Shown: positions 24,905 through 37,354 of the stretch, piece after piece
Numbering within the stretch: the stretch's first letter is position 1
How the letters are laid out: every line of letters starts with the position of its first letter
Origin: Siphonodentalium dalli
Taxonomy: Eukaryota > Mollusca > Scaphopoda > Gadilida > Siphonodentaliidae
Length of the DNA: 64,000 nt
Direction: 5' to 3'
NCBI GenBank assembly: GCA_032622095.1
Contig: CP136064.1
Coordinates: forward strand, 180,702,011-180,766,010
The notes under the pieces: model-generated
Told to the model about the DNA's origin: nothing
Seen by the model: only the letters and a program-made list of their open reading frames with translations
Databases searched by the model: none
Program-made: the position numbers and the translations under genes

Positions 24905-25690
24905 ACAACATAGTCATCGTCATCATCTCGTCATCACTATAATCGTCATCTGTATTATGCTAATCTTCATCACCATCAGCATCATCATCATCATAATCCA
25001 CATCATCATCATAATCATCATCTTCGTAATCATAATCATCATCTTCGTTGTCATCACCACCGTCATCATTAGAAGGATTATCGTCCGCATCATCAGCATA
25101 ATCATTGTCGCCGCAATCATCATCATCCTCAACTATCGTCATCAATATCATCGTCGTCATCAGAACCCGCCATCTGTATGTGTTTGTGTCACCATCATCG
25201 GCATCATCGTCATTATCATCTGCATCGTCTTCATCATCATTATCATCATTATCACCACTAGCATGCAGTAATCATCATCGTCGTCACCGCTACCATTATC
25301 GTCCTCAATTATCGTCGTCAATATCATCGTCGTCATCAGTACGTCGATCGAACCTGCTGTCATCATCACCATCGCCATCATCATCATCGTCATCACAATT
25401 ATCATCACTATCATGCAGTCATCATCATCATCGCATCATCATCACCATCATGATCATTATCATCACCAATATCATGCAATCATCATTATCGTCAACTACT
25501 CGTCATTTCATCATCGTCATTCATCACCATCGTCCTCATCTTCATCGTCACCATCATCATCGTCGTCGTTATCAGCATCACCTTTGTTATCATCATCATC
25601 ATCAACATCATCAACAACACCATCATCGTCATTATTATCGTCATCGTCGACATAATCCTCAATATCATCACCACGGTCGTTATTTGTCGA
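24905..25690 (+). repeat. (ATC)n-rich microsatellite, about 780 bp
   Basis: Imperfect ATC/GTC triplets run continuously and end within about 50 bp of the 3' end of the minus-strand LINE. It gives spurious long reading frames on both strands. On the LINE's strand it reads (GAT)n, the same triplet that encodes an acidic stretch in the LINE's ORF2, so it may have grown from the LINE's 3' tail or been a preferred target. Confidence 0.93.
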
Positions 25691-25728
25691 TCCTTTTCAG
25701 TCCTGTTTTAATTAAAATACCTAGACAT

Positions 25729-27780
25729 TTATGGGTTGCTGGTAGCTAATTGTGTATATAATTTCCATTTAGATGGTTCTTCCCAATAATATCGTGGTAA
25801 ATATTTCTGCCTCGCCCCATCCAATGATTTACAAATGGATACAATGTGATATTCATTATTCGCGTTGGCCTGTCTACATATAGTGCATTCATTGCTGCGT
25901 TTGCCTGCATTGCCCCATCTACTAGTTTCAACACCTAGTCTGTGATTGGCAGTTCTCAATCGCATACTATTATGAGATAGATCACGAGGTAAATTTAAAA
26001 AGTGAGTCTCATAGCCAAACTTCATTTTAAAATTTCGATAAAAATGACCCCGTGGTGAGTTATCGATGTCGAACCACCATTTCTGAATAAATTGATCTCT
26101 GAAAGTGTTCTCAATATTCTTAATGTCATGACTAGAAATGTTCTGCTCATTCAAAATGTGATTATGACCGGAAGAATCTATTAGTCCCTTAATGCAGGAC
26201 AGCCAAGTCGTGCGTTTGTTTGTTTTACCGGAATTAGCCATTTGTAGCGAAAACGTATATAATTTTTGAACGACTTTAGAGCATTTACCATCTAGAATCC
26301 GCTTCCAGTAGGACAGCATGCGTAACTTGCATTTAATACTCAATGGATATCTTCCAATTTCCCCATAAACCATAAATATGGGTGTACTTCTTTTCATTTT
26401 AAGAATCTGTTTATAAAACACAAGGATTAGTTTGTCCAACTCGTATAAAATTTCCATAGCCCAAATATTTCACTACAATACATGACGATTGGTCAATTGT
26501 TTTGTCGAATAAGGTGAAAATTAAATCATTAGTCTGGTTTAATTTTCCTGTTTGGCCCAGAAAACTATAGATAGCCTTCTTGCCTACAGTCACAATCTTT
26601 TTCACTGCTTGACATAATCTTCCATTATGAACAGACTCTACCCCAATGTATGTCATATTGTTCACAGGCTCAATGTTTTCACCATCAAGTGTCAATTGTT
26701 CCATATAGTCATCTTTACGATTGCAAAACACCATGGCCTTAGTTTTGTCTACATTGACAGTTAACTTCCATGCTGTTGCGTAATCGCTAAAAGCATTCAA
26801 TGCACGTTGCATACTTTCGTGGTCTTCTGCGAGAATAATCGTATCATCGGCGTAAAGCACACATAATTTTTATGTAGTGCCCAAGTTTATCATATAACTC
26901 GTCACTTAAAAATTTTAAGCCATCGATGGCACAATTTTCGAGAAAAGATTCTAAATCGTTTAGATACATTGAGAACACGAAAGGTGACAGTGATACGCCC
27001 TGTCTCACCCCCATATTACAACTAAAAAACTCAGATCTTTCACCTCCTTGTACGACACATGACTTAATATTGCAATACATGCTGCGTGTAACTTTAAGAA
27101 TGCGGCCATTAATATTCGTCGTCATCAGTTTTACCCATAGGCCGTCACGCCAAACCGTGTCAAATGCTTTTCTAAAATCAATAAAACAACTGTACAGTTT
27201 TCCCCCTGGGAAAGATACATATCAATAAGACACTTGAGGATAAAAATATTATCAACCGTTGAGTGGTTTTTCCGGAAACCCGCTTGAAATTCAGAGTCAG
27301 TGTCACTTTCTTCGCAAAAATCAACTAGTCTTTTGTTCAAAATCGATGAAAATAATTTTCCCATTACGCTCAATAGAGTGATTCCTCGGTAGGAGTCAAG
27401 GTTTGATCGCTTCCTTTTTTTCTTGAAAATAGGTTGAATTAGACCTTCTGTCCAACGTTCGGGGAAAATTCCACTTCTAAAAATAGCATTAAACAGTTTC
27501 AGGTATATATCAACCATCAAATGTTTTGTGTTAATTATATATTCTGGTAAGATATTGTCTGAACCAGGTGACTTTCCTCCCTTTAACCGGCCTATAGCAT
27601 TAAAATATTTCTTCTCGGGTTATGTTACGATTCAATACACTGTCGTCATTATCGTCATACATCTGGTTTAATAAGCGATCTAAATCACTATCTAAATTTT
27701 GGGAATCGTTAATAGTTTTGAAATGTTCAAAAAAATCGTTCATTGGGACATCAGTGTTAGTATGTTCCACACCATCAGCA
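25729..27780 (-). pseudogene. LINE ORF2, reverse transcriptase and C-terminal part (broken)
   Basis: In minus-strand order the decayed frames show the following. The RT start has GKSPGSDNILPEYI-like residues (about 27550). Fingers and palm contain FKKKRKRSNLDSYRGITLLS (27420). GFRKNHSTVDN follows near 27280, then GVRQGVSLSPFVFSMYLNDL (27010) and the catalytic YADD in LYADDTIILAE (26855). The thumb has VYGEIGRYPLSI (26350), and the C-terminus has CTICRQ followed by H and C, a CCHC-like motif (25890). Frame changes occur near 27125, 26860 and 26450, and stops interrupt the start near 27610. The RT order and motifs match APE-class LINEs. It is not functional as written. Confidence 0.9.
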
Positions 27781-27785
27781 TTAAT

Positions 27786-29348
27786 TCACTTGATAGTTTT
27801 CCAAAATTGTTTCGGGTTGTTGCAAGTTCTACGTAGTAAGTCGTTTCGATGTCTTTCGAAAGCTTTTATCTTGTCATCTAAGATTGATTTATATTGTTTC
27901 CCTGCGCTTTTCATTTTTAATTTGTTATTTGGCAATGGACGTTTCTTATATATTCTTTTTGCTCGGTTAAATGACTTTCTCATATTAGTGCACTCGGTAT
28001 CAAACCAGTGTGGTCCTTTTTCTTTTTTTACGAACATTAGTTGTCTCGACTAGACCGAACGTTTTTGTTGCTGCGAGAAAGAACCTGTATTCTATATTGC
28101 TACAAAGGTTATCAATATCGTTTTGTGAGGTCAAATTATCTGCTAACTTAAATAGACCATCAATTTGTGTATTGTAGAAGTTTGAAACAAAATCACATAA
28201 CCTATCACCGTCCCCTCGACCTGGTTTTGGGCCCGGTGGAAATTTACGATCGTCATGTATATTAGGCGTATCTACTTTTGGGTCCACCAATAGTTCTACT
28301 GTGAGAGCGCAATGAATATCCGAGTAAAATTCGCTAAATTCATTAACATAGAAATCGTGCAGAGTCTCCACCATATCGTAGCTCACCAGCGCATAATCTA
28401 TTAAGCTCTTATTGTGATTTGTAAGCATGCCAATTCCGTTGTCACTACCTAGCCGGCCGTTTGCTATTATCACTTTGATATTGTCACACATTTCAACAAG
28501 TCTGTACCCAAATGAATTTGGTTTATCTTTATCTTGGGTGGCTCGGGGACCTGGGTCGAAATCTGGTCGACTCCATATGATATCGTCTTTCAAGTTACTT
28601 TCATCGCCTAATATATGTTCCGCGCCAATTAAACATTCAGTCGGGGTGAAATATTTGAGTAGTGCTGTTCTGGCGTTAAAATCGCCTAACATCAAAATAG
28701 ATGCTTCGGGACGCAAGTCTCGTACTTCCTACTCTATTTCAGACTGCCAGTTATCATTTACATACCGCGTGTTCGTTTGTGGGATATATACAGCACCAAT
28801 AAGGTCTTTGTCTTCCCCCATATAAGTCGATGCCACTTTACACCACGTGACTAATGAAGACTTTGTGTCTACCAATTTGACATGATTTTCAAAACTATGT
28901 TTCACCGCAACTACGATACCCCCGGATACATATCCACTTATGTTCCCTCCATTTGTAGGAAATACAGTAAACCCAGGGATAACCGCCTTAACATCGTTAA
29001 GTGTTTTTGTTTCCGAGAGGCATAATATATCACATTTACTAATAAAATCTAAGAACTCTGGATATTTCAGGCGTTTCTCGAGTCCGCATACGTTTATAGC
29101 TAATACGCGTAGTTTATTTTTCCTATCGTCGTCTTTGTCACATCCAGATTCATCATCATCATCATCACTATCATCATCATCATTATCACCATCAGCATAA
29201 CAAGCATCAACATCATTATCGTCATTATTAGTATCAGCATCATCATCTTCATCATCATCAACATCATAATCATCATCATCACTGTCACAATAATCATAAT
29301 CAATGTCATCAGTATTATCATGATGTAGTCCTACATAGTTCGAATGAG
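27786..29348 (-). pseudogene. LINE ORF2, acidic N-terminus, AP endonuclease and linker (broken)
   Basis: One frame is open from 29348 down to a TAG at 28729-28731 and continues in the same frame to about 28000. It begins with an Asp-rich stretch of about 65 residues encoded by GAT triplets (29140-29320). Then come LAINVCGLEKR (29100), the catalytic-Glu motif LSETKT, GAVYIP (28800), LMLGDFNAR (28690), DYALVS and the SDIHCAL motif (28330), all signatures of APE-type endonucleases. A frameshift in an A/T run near 28020 leads into a basic linker (27786-28037) with KGPHWFDTECTNMRKSF. An initiating ATG is not obvious, because upstream DNA has a stop in this frame at 29349. Confidence 0.88.
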
Positions 29349-29349
29349 C

Positions 29350-30822
29350 TCATGCCTTTTTATTCGGAGAATCGTCGCGCTTTTGAGTTTTATTAACATG
29401 CGACTTTGGTGATTCATGCTCTCTGTCGCGATTCCGTGGGTTTGGGGTCGCCACGGTTTCATCGATTTGCTAAGCTGCTGACCCCTTTCGGGCTCAGGTG
29501 AACTCCAGTCGCATCAGATTTTTTGAACAATTGTCTTATTACATTGCCATCCTTTGTGAACAGTTCGTCGTTGTTTACGAACCTGAGATCAGAATGTTCT
29601 GTACAGTAGGATGCCATGAATTTGTTTACAGTCCGCGTCCTGTTATTCATCTTCTGTGCTTGACCTCCCATTCTGTTTCTGTGTGGAATACTGAGGATAT
29701 CACAAGACGCATTTTTGAAATTATCCAGCACTTTTTTGACCGGTTTCATGAAAAACAAGCACACATCGCCTGCACTATTTTTCCAACGACTTATGTCATT
29801 AGTTCCCAGATGCATTTTAATCGATTTTATTGCACTGTTGTTGAATGATTTCATTCCCTTGGCATTCGCCAGAAGTTTATCTATTTTTTCAAGCGACGCG
29901 CAAGAGAATTGAACTACCTTTACACTCGGGCTACCGATGGATGTGTCTAGATTCCAACAGTTGCTGGCCCCTAGGACATTGGAATCGATTTTGACATCAT
30001 TGATTTCATCCGTTTCATTTTCCATATCATGGTCATTTTTATCCTTAGATTGGTGTTCATTCTCATCCACATTTGGCTCGTCGTCATTTTCATCGTCATC
30101 CGACTCATCGTCGTCATCCTCATCTTGTTCGTTTTCACTGTCTGTGTTGACAACTACACACAATTGGATTAGTACAATACCGTCTGTAATGTGTCTTTAC
30201 TCAGGCAGTTCGTACAACTGTAATCACGCATGGGTTGTTTGTCGCACCGCTGACCCGGATAGTGTAAATCTGCACAATAATAACATGGCTGTTTTGTTTT
30301 GTCGGAAAATATTTTGATTGGGTGCTCTTTTACATTGATAGTGTATGGCGTATCCTTACAGTTCCAAACCCTCACATACCGTGTCCCCGTTTGAATAACC
30401 GTGCCCGGTATTGTGCCCCTTTTAAAACTTCCATAAAAAATTCGGCCATATGTGGCTATTTCGCCCTCTATAAGTTTATCATCAAGTTCGAATGGGGCAT
30501 CCTTCACAGTAACAAAAGTCGATTCATTTTCAACTTCGCTGGTGTGAAACGTGCGGTCTCTGATCTTCAGACCAGAGTTTATTATGTGAAGTTTCACTTG
30601 GTCACGAGTGACCGAGATTAAACACTTAGTTGTTGACAACTGGATGGCTGTTTTGTCTTTAGCCGTGTCAACAATGGAGGTCAACCCCCCGATAATGTCA
30701 TCGTATGTCAATTTTCGGATTTTGTCACAACTAAAACTCACGGTAAGGTCCCGTTTCATGTCCGTTGCCATCATCGATACGTTCCCGAAAGAATATTCTA
30801 ATCTCTCGTTCAAAATTATCAC
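29350..30822 (-). pseudogene. LINE ORF1: zinc knuckle plus SGNH esterase-like protein (frameshifted)
   Basis: The upstream segment (30822-30169) ends in a Cys/His cluster, CYYCADLHYPGQRC followed by CTNC, typical of ORF1 RNA-binding knuckles. A single frameshift near 30170 leads into 30163-29459, with a Glu/Asp-rich linker and then a domain with GASN (block I), GTND (block III) and SDATGVHLS (block V). These are the residues expected of an SGNH hydrolase, and all four key positions are visible. A second frameshift near 29460 would extend the C-terminus to a TGA next to ORF2. Esterase-bearing ORF1 proteins are known from CR1/L2-type LINEs and are thought to bind lipids or membranes. Confidence 0.8.
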
Positions 30823-30900
30823 ATTTTAGCAGCTCCTTTTCACATAATAGCAGAAATTTTACGAGCCGACGTGGTGGTTAAACTACCATCGCCGCCATTT

Positions 30901-31964
30901 TGTTCAGCCTCCTGTATCATGTTGTGTCAGTAAATGTATCTGTGTTTTGATAGTCACAGCACTGTCCATTTCAACATGAACAACAGAACACTGAGACGAA
31001 TGAAGACAAGTCATAGCCGACAGCTCGAAGTGGCAGCTCGAAGACAGCCCAGTTGTCACAATTTAGTGGAAAATATCAATGATAAAGCCAGTTTTAGCAG
31101 ACTTAGAACTTGTCCGTTCACATAGGAAACGAAGTCAGACAGTTTTAACATTAGTCCACACCTGTATAGCTTACATTTTCCCGCGCGGTAAGACAGAGAA
31201 AGAAATTCGTGAGTGATAAAGTCGGCTCACGAAAATAACGTATTTAATTACGGACGCAAGACAAGACGGAATGAATATACCGGATCATTGCACTGAATAC
31301 AAACAACTAAGAATAAATACTAAATATCAGCAGAATCAGATTCAGTCATACTGTATAGTCACTACCGTATATAATTTTGTCGCCGATAAATATATTGTTG
31401 AATTTTGACGGCATGAACTTGGAAACGCGCACATTTTTAACTTTGACCATTTTCAGGGGCATAAAACAACGGTAATTCACCGTACAACTGATGAAATGGT
31501 ATGGGACTGTCCGATTATGACGGTCCGACACAGTCAAACCGACAGTATTTTATAACAGTGTACGCCCTTGCTTTGCCTCGCGGGGGTGAAACATTCTGTA
31601 TAATTACTGAACACGTGTACCCAATTTTCAGCACGATAATGATTTATCGTATATCCGAGATAAGTGGTATGTTAGTATTATATGTAATCACAAACTGAAA
31701 CCAGGCAAGTGTATGAATTGAATTAATAAGGTGTTAAAATTCTGACTCGCGCGGTCTAGGTTCATGTGTGCCGCACAGAAGGTAGCATTGCTGGTAATAG
31801 ACCGTTTAGAACGCACACTGATTCAGCACAAAAGTGATTACGGTTGATGCAATTAAGCATACCGAGAAATGATCTGATGTGAAAACTGTGTAATGTCATT
31901 TCCAAGCAAAGAAATAAGTTGTGTGAATTCTTGCATAGTGATGTGAACATTTGGTGTATTCTTT
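30901..31964. other. Intronic DNA, no supported feature
   Basis: No recognised coding or repeat structure. Two short direct TCGAAGTGGCAGC-like words at about 31025 are trivial. Confidence 0.35.
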
Positions 31965-32385
31965 GGGGCGCCGGTGGCACAGTTGTCGGAGCGGATGTCT
32001 CAGTAGGTTTGTGGGCCGGCCTCTGAGCTACATCGTCGACACGGTCGAGGGTTCAAAACCGACATACATGTAGTATCGGTCGGACTTTGTGTTGCCGTCT
32101 GCATTCCCAGTACCATGGGCATCACGAATCAACCATCGATGCCTCGATCAGTGCTCTGAGAACATTTCCAGAAGCAGAAGAATCTCAGACAAAATCTCAA
32201 ACAAAAATTGAAAAATACGTACTGGGCAAATATCGTACCTCCGCTCCTCTCGTAATATCATGCCAAGGGGTGAAACTACGCTTGGCACCGTCGGATCTGG
32301 AGCCAATATAATGGCTGTCCCGTGTGCATTGCAACAATATATGCGCACGTTAAAGATCCCTACCGTGTGAATAAGTCACGGGTTC
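31965..32385 (+). mobile_element. tRNA-derived SINE
   Basis: The head begins GGGGCGCCGGTGGCACAG. It has an A-box-like TGGCACAGTTGTCGGAGCGG and a B box GGTTCAAAACC about 70 bp downstream, typical of RNA polymerase III promoters. The body contains ATGCGCACGTTAAAGATCCC, a conserved block I associate with invertebrate SINEs, although I cannot name the domain. The 3' end and target duplication are not clear. It lies in intron 1 in the sense direction. Confidence 0.72.
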
Positions 32386-34239
32386 GGTTCCATTGATTTG
32401 GAATATGTATAAGTAATGATATGCACCACTTACATTGCACAGTTCTGAACATTTCTTGTTGAAATATGACTAGAACCCCAATGGTGACTTTTTTGGTGAA
32501 ATTTTATAACGCGCTCAGTAAAATATTTTTTTTTTATGGATGAGAAGGGGCTGGGACCCCATTAATTAATTATTTCATTGCTACAGTGCTCATTTAACAT
32601 AAACAATACAAAATAAAGTCACACAATTCTGAAACAGTTCCATATATACAGCAGAAACTGATCTAGAAGATATATATTATTGAAAAAACGTCAACATTTC
32701 CACTTCCGGCAACCATTTTGGCGGCCATCTTGGACGTGGGGTTCCAGTTTTGCCCTAAAAATGTGGTATTATGCCTTAGTTTAAAAAAAAATATATACAT
32801 TGTACATATGACAAGATTTTCTCACTATATAATTTGCATCAAACTGACTTAGTGATTCGTCTGAAAACGGCGATCTTGTCTGGTAACAACACGACCATTT
32901 TATTCGTGTTAACATTTCTTAACAGTTGAGGACATAATAAGGAATACAATGAGTCGAGTGAAGGTAAATTATGGGGGTGCAGGGATACCATATAACAGCC
33001 TCTGGACTATACGTCATTCTAAACAGAAGTTGAAAATTGGTTTTCGCCAGGAAATATCGTTTCTTAAGTTATGTTTTTATGATCAGTGAACATTAGTTAA
33101 TATTTGCACCAAAAATGACGGATGTACGCGAAAGTGTAATTAAAAGTGATTGGGGGGGGGGGGGTAGTGAAATAGCATTGGAGTACAGGCCGACGGAGCA
33201 GGTCCAAAATAAATTACGCTGACACAGTATCTCTGAACCAAATATGGGGTGTATTTTAATTTTAAGCGTCCACGGACGGTGGATCACTAACGCGTGATCT
33301 GCATCCACTGGATGTGTTCGAACCCACGTCCTTGTGCACCCGACGATTCGAACACAAGAAAACAAGCTACTAATATAGATCTGAGGCCAATAATATAAAG
33401 CTTCTGCTTGTTTTAATTATACGATGGTAAAAGTGAAAGTCAGGTATATAGAACCCTATATATATCGGTAGCTTCTATTGTGATATTACTAATAGTCCGT
33501 GGGCCAAATTTCATAAGGGATTTAGTTTTCGATTTCGCTCCACTTTGTCCCAACAAAGATTCCTTATATCAAATTAAAGATAATCGTCTCCCGGATTATA
33601 AAATACTTGTTGCCAGGCTGGCTAAGCGTCCAAACATGTCGAAAATTACGGGGGATAACTCATACCCGCATTAAAAAATATAAATTTTACCCAACTATTT
33701 TCCAGCGACCATGGTAACAGTTAATGATGGACCATTACATCAAGATTAATCAAAATCGTTTTAAAATATAGTAATTTACGATACAATATATAGTTTCCGT
33801 ACGTATGACAGTAAGTTTTCGAGAAAAAAAAATTCAAATTGTCAAAATGGTATAATAAGAATCCCATTAGAAGAAAACACATGCGACGTGTACAGTATTG
33901 TATAATATAGAAACCTGACATGTAACCGTCTTGTAAATTACACGTCTAGAAGTTTGTAGTATTTCCCCTTAAAAGTTGGAACACGTTCGCGGGTTTGGAT
34001 TATTCAACTCCTCAGATTTCGGGGAGAATCCAGACCCGCTCACATGACGTCACTGTGTTACTGGGCCAGTTCTCGGTGTTAGAATCGATGTGTGCTGTTT
34101 TTTTGTTTTTGGTGATACAGTTACACGGGCTCACCAGATCTAGTGTGGTAACCTGATGTTATTGTTGTTATCAAAATGGCTGCCCCCAGCATACTGATAT
34201 TCTAGGAATGACTTTTAAAAGAACCTGGGACCGTGGGAA
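32386..34239. other. Intronic DNA with a lone poly-G run
   Basis: A G13 run at 33152-33164 lacks the AAAAATTTGCA block of the poly-G-ended transposon family and has no paired C-run. Otherwise no supported feature. Confidence 0.35.
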
Positions 34240-34460
34240 TGAACTGGGTCAATTTCGATCCTGTGCTCCACTCATTGTCTTGTAAATTTCAGTTATAAAT
34301 ATGAGTTTTTAACGATTACTGATTTTAATGTACAGCTCAAGTACTAGCCTATCCCGCCAGACAACCGTTTAATATGTGTAAAAAAATATTAAAATCAAAA
34401 TCCGCTTTGGGTTAGAGACTTGATTGGTGATGTAGGCTCCTGACCCTGTAAAAGATAACT
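34240..34460 (+). repeat. Dispersed repeat, sister of 22330-22500
   Basis: Contains CTTGTAAATTTCAG, TTTTTAACGATTACTGATTT and CTTGATTGGTGATGTAGG. The following 100 bp (TAACTCATGCC, GGACTGATCGACAGACGGAC) resembles the 3' part of common invertebrate intronic repeats. Confidence 0.7.
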
Positions 34461-35639
34461 CTAGAACGGAAAACGCGAACAACTTCATTATCCCCTCTTT
34501 TGGTAGCAGTCACATGGCGAATGTCCAATCCAAATTTCATTCAGATCCGATAACTCATGCCTAAGAACTCATGCCTAACTCGGGCGAACGGACTGATCGA
34601 CAGACGGACAAAGACAATCCAGTATATCACTCACTTCCTTCGAAAAGTAGGTGTATAATAATGTAATAATATGGTTTAAAACCACGGATTGGCGTTTTTT
34701 CTTCGTTCTTGGGTACTGTATCGGCAGGTATTCCTTAAATGCCCCAATATACTCATGTAGGCCAATATAGAAACAAAATCATTTATCGATAGACGTATAT
34801 ATACGCTAAAAGCTGTTACTCGACAAAGTGCAAACTCAATTCTAATAACCATGCATGTACATACGTTTCTATTATCGTCTTCTTGAAAACGTATTGTCAT
34901 TGGTTGCATACGGAATGGGGGCTACCTAAGTTGAAATAACTTGTGCCCCGATTCGTTTTATATATTTTTATACGAATAAAATATGTTTAAAGTAAAGTAT
35001 CAGCAAGTGATCTAAAGTATGCCCCCTAACAATTGATAGACGCATTTACTATATTTGCTATGAAGCGTACTGAAGCCCGAGGGTTTCATTACAATGTATA
35101 GAAGGATAAGGAACAGTGTGCGATAAAAGTTAAAGAGGGCGATAATTAAATCTTAACTCCGTGTATATCTCATGGGAAATTATAATACATAATTGAAATG
35201 CAGAGTTGCTCAGCCTGGCATGAAATTGTCTATTATGAAGGTATGTACCATGTTTGTAAGCATGCGTGTCCTTTTTACCGTTGTTGGTGTATGTGACTAG
35301 TTAATGTCTTGTGTCACAGCATGAAACGGTCCACCGCTGGCGTTCATGACATACAAAATTAGATAAATGAGTTTGGGACATTTCACCCTTCTCTTAGTTG
35401 CGTTTTGATAGTTTCTGTTTACAGGTGACAGTTCCATACCGGACAAACTGTCAACCGTTAGAATTTGGATAATTTCTCCGCCAACTATTGAAAGATAAAC
35501 TTGGAAAATATAATAATGGCAGGTTTATACTGAAAACTTCTAACTTCGCCCACGAAAGAGCAACATATAGGCTATAGAATACAACCACAGTAACGAGATT
35601 ACAAATTTTCACCACGAGTAAAATTGTGGTTTTGAAGTG
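34461..35639. other. Intronic DNA, no supported feature
   Basis: No recognisable coding segment, RNA gene or repeat boundary. Confidence 0.35.
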
Positions 35640-36022
35640 ACATGAAACACTCCGGTTGGGTGATCAAATATAAATGGAGAATAATCTTGCTCAATGTAGC
35701 TATGTTTACGAATATTAATCAAAATTTACAGCACACATCGTCATTCTTATATTATTTTTATTTAATATTATATTAATTAAATGCAATGACTCTTGATGGC
35801 GAAATCATTTGCGTTAGTTTATCGCCGATTGTTGCGTCCCGAATCGAGATGTGTGTAAATATTTACAATTAAGCGTAGTTCAGACGATGATTTCTATGGA
35901 GTGGTACGGTAGATTTCTTTGAGTTTTTTCGGCGATGTTAGTGAAATGCTACATTCCCACAGTTGGTATAGCGCCTGCACTCACTTGTCGGTTTTACGCA
36001 CCCGAACAAGTCCATAATATGT
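35640..36022 (-). repeat. Dispersed repeat, inverted sister of 4955-5320
   Basis: The reverse complement matches 4955-5320 block by block (see that entry). It ends about 415 bp before exon 2 of the GT22 gene. Class unknown. Confidence 0.75.
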
Positions 36023-36436
36023 CTTAAACCACGATCCTTTTGGCGAGTGGTTAACCCGAAAATACCACGAGTGGTGATAATGCTGCACTCTCGGCTATTA
36101 TGGGTATGTTTTAACTATGCCATAATTGTTATTTTTGATTTATATAATGGATGGAAAAGACTGAGAATCAATGATGAAATCAGTTCGTACCATGAAGACG
36201 CTTGCCGCGTTGCATGATTGCATCATTTATGATAATTAAAACCAGCTATCAGTAGATATACATACCTATAATTAGCCAGTATTTGAACTCCACGATCGCT
36301 TTCCCATCATTCTCTGGCCTATAATTTTTCATTTATCCGCCCCACTAATATGATTGGTGTCTTCTGTTTCACCGAAAATTTCCCTTATTTTTATTTGCAC
36401 CTCGTTGTAATATAATTCAGCGCTCTTTTGTTCCAG

Positions 36437-36651
36437 TTGCCCACACGGAGTATTACGGGTATGGATTCCGTCCATTCGAGTACATGCCTCCACCATCGAA
36501 TACGTCAGCACTGGCACCCCATCTGAAGCACCAGCATGATCTCGGGATGCACAGCCTGAGGTCGTTCCTGTATCCCCGGGCATATATAGTCGCCATGGCT
36601 TTAGCTGACTGGACAAATAGACTTGTTGGTGTTCAGTGTTCTCATTTCATG
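36437..36651 (+). CDS. GT22 GPI-mannosyltransferase-like protein, coding exon 2
   Basis: The acceptor is TTTTGTTCCAG|TT (36431-36436) and the donor is ATG|GTGAGT at 36652, so the exon is 215 nt, entering in phase 1 and leaving in phase 0. It encodes residues 72-143, including YYGYGFRPFEYMPPPS, MHSLRSFLYPRAYIVAM and ALADWTNRL. An aromatic stretch soon after HPDE followed by a RS-x-L/T-YP segment is conserved in GT22 enzymes, where this lumenal loop shapes the active site. A continuous frame with consensus splice sites on both sides, and extension of the HPDE homology across intron 1, support the call. Confidence 0.87.
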
Positions 36652-37354
36652 GTGAGTCAGTAAGGCACGGGCGGCGTTCGTTGCAGAAATATTCATATTT
36701 GTTCAAATCGCCTCAACAGAAGGAATATTAAAATATATATAGTTCGGTTCATATGCCAAACATAATCAGCGCGTAAATAATAGACTAGTATAGTATATTG
36801 TCGCCAAGACGTACGATGGTGTACGTAAACAAGAGCCTGCTCGTGTTACAGCAGTTGTACTTCTGTTTACATAACACAGCGCAATTCTATTGGTTAATCA
36901 CACACAAATGATATAAACGCTCTTTTTTATTTCCATATCAGGAAAACAGTAACAAATAACGCTCTTTATGTTTACAATATCCGGATCTAAACAAAAGCCA
37001 GGATACGTAACGTTTTTTGCTTTTGTTTACATAACAAAGGGAAAAAATTGACAATAACGTACTGTTTATGCCATATTTCTGATTGGAATAAGAACAAAGT
37101 ATGTCTATATTTTACTATTCTTTCTGTTTATGGCGCTTTTTGACGGAGGTGAATATTTTAACAGCATACCCACCACCAACGCCGCCCGTATCTTTAACAC
37201 AGTCTACACTAAATTGATTTTCCCACTCAGTTATGAACGTGTACATTGGAATGCTATATTATTCGTCAGGGTGGTTTTGAGGAAAATAAACAGGTATAAC
37301 AGATATTAAAGATAATACAAGTACAGACTGAGTCCTGTTTAATGGAGAGACATG

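Larger units (their letters stand above)
25691..30900 (-). mobile_element. Decayed APE-type LINE with ORF1 and ORF2
   Basis: Read on the minus strand from about 30.9 kb to 25.7 kb, it has ORF1 (zinc knuckle, acidic segment, SGNH-esterase-like domain) and ORF2 (acidic N-terminus, AP-like endonuclease, reverse transcriptase, C-terminal Cys/His motif). Several frameshifts and stops make it inactive. It sits in antisense inside intron 1 of the GT22 gene. The 3' untranslated part is only about 50-100 bp before (GAT)n. The 5' boundary near 30.9 kb is a guess, based on where ORF1 coding ceases. The esterase ORF1 and endonuclease place it broadly in the CR1/L2/Jockey superclade. Confidence 0.88.

Noticed and set aside
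24923-25749. Long open frames rich in Ser/His, Ile or Met/Asp
   Set aside because: All derive from ATC triplet repeats; they are open in several frames at once and have no conserved motif.
29498-30317. Plus-strand open frames over the LINE ORF1
   Set aside because: They are shadows of the minus-strand ORF1, which has the zinc-knuckle and SGNH motifs.
33152-33164. Possible poly-G-ended transposon terminus
   Set aside because: The conserved AAAAATTTGCA subterminal block, a paired C-run and a flanking duplication are all absent.
36329-36616. Minus-strand 95-codon open frame
   Set aside because: It is antisense to exon 2 of the GT22 gene, whose plus-strand frame has consensus splice sites and family homology.
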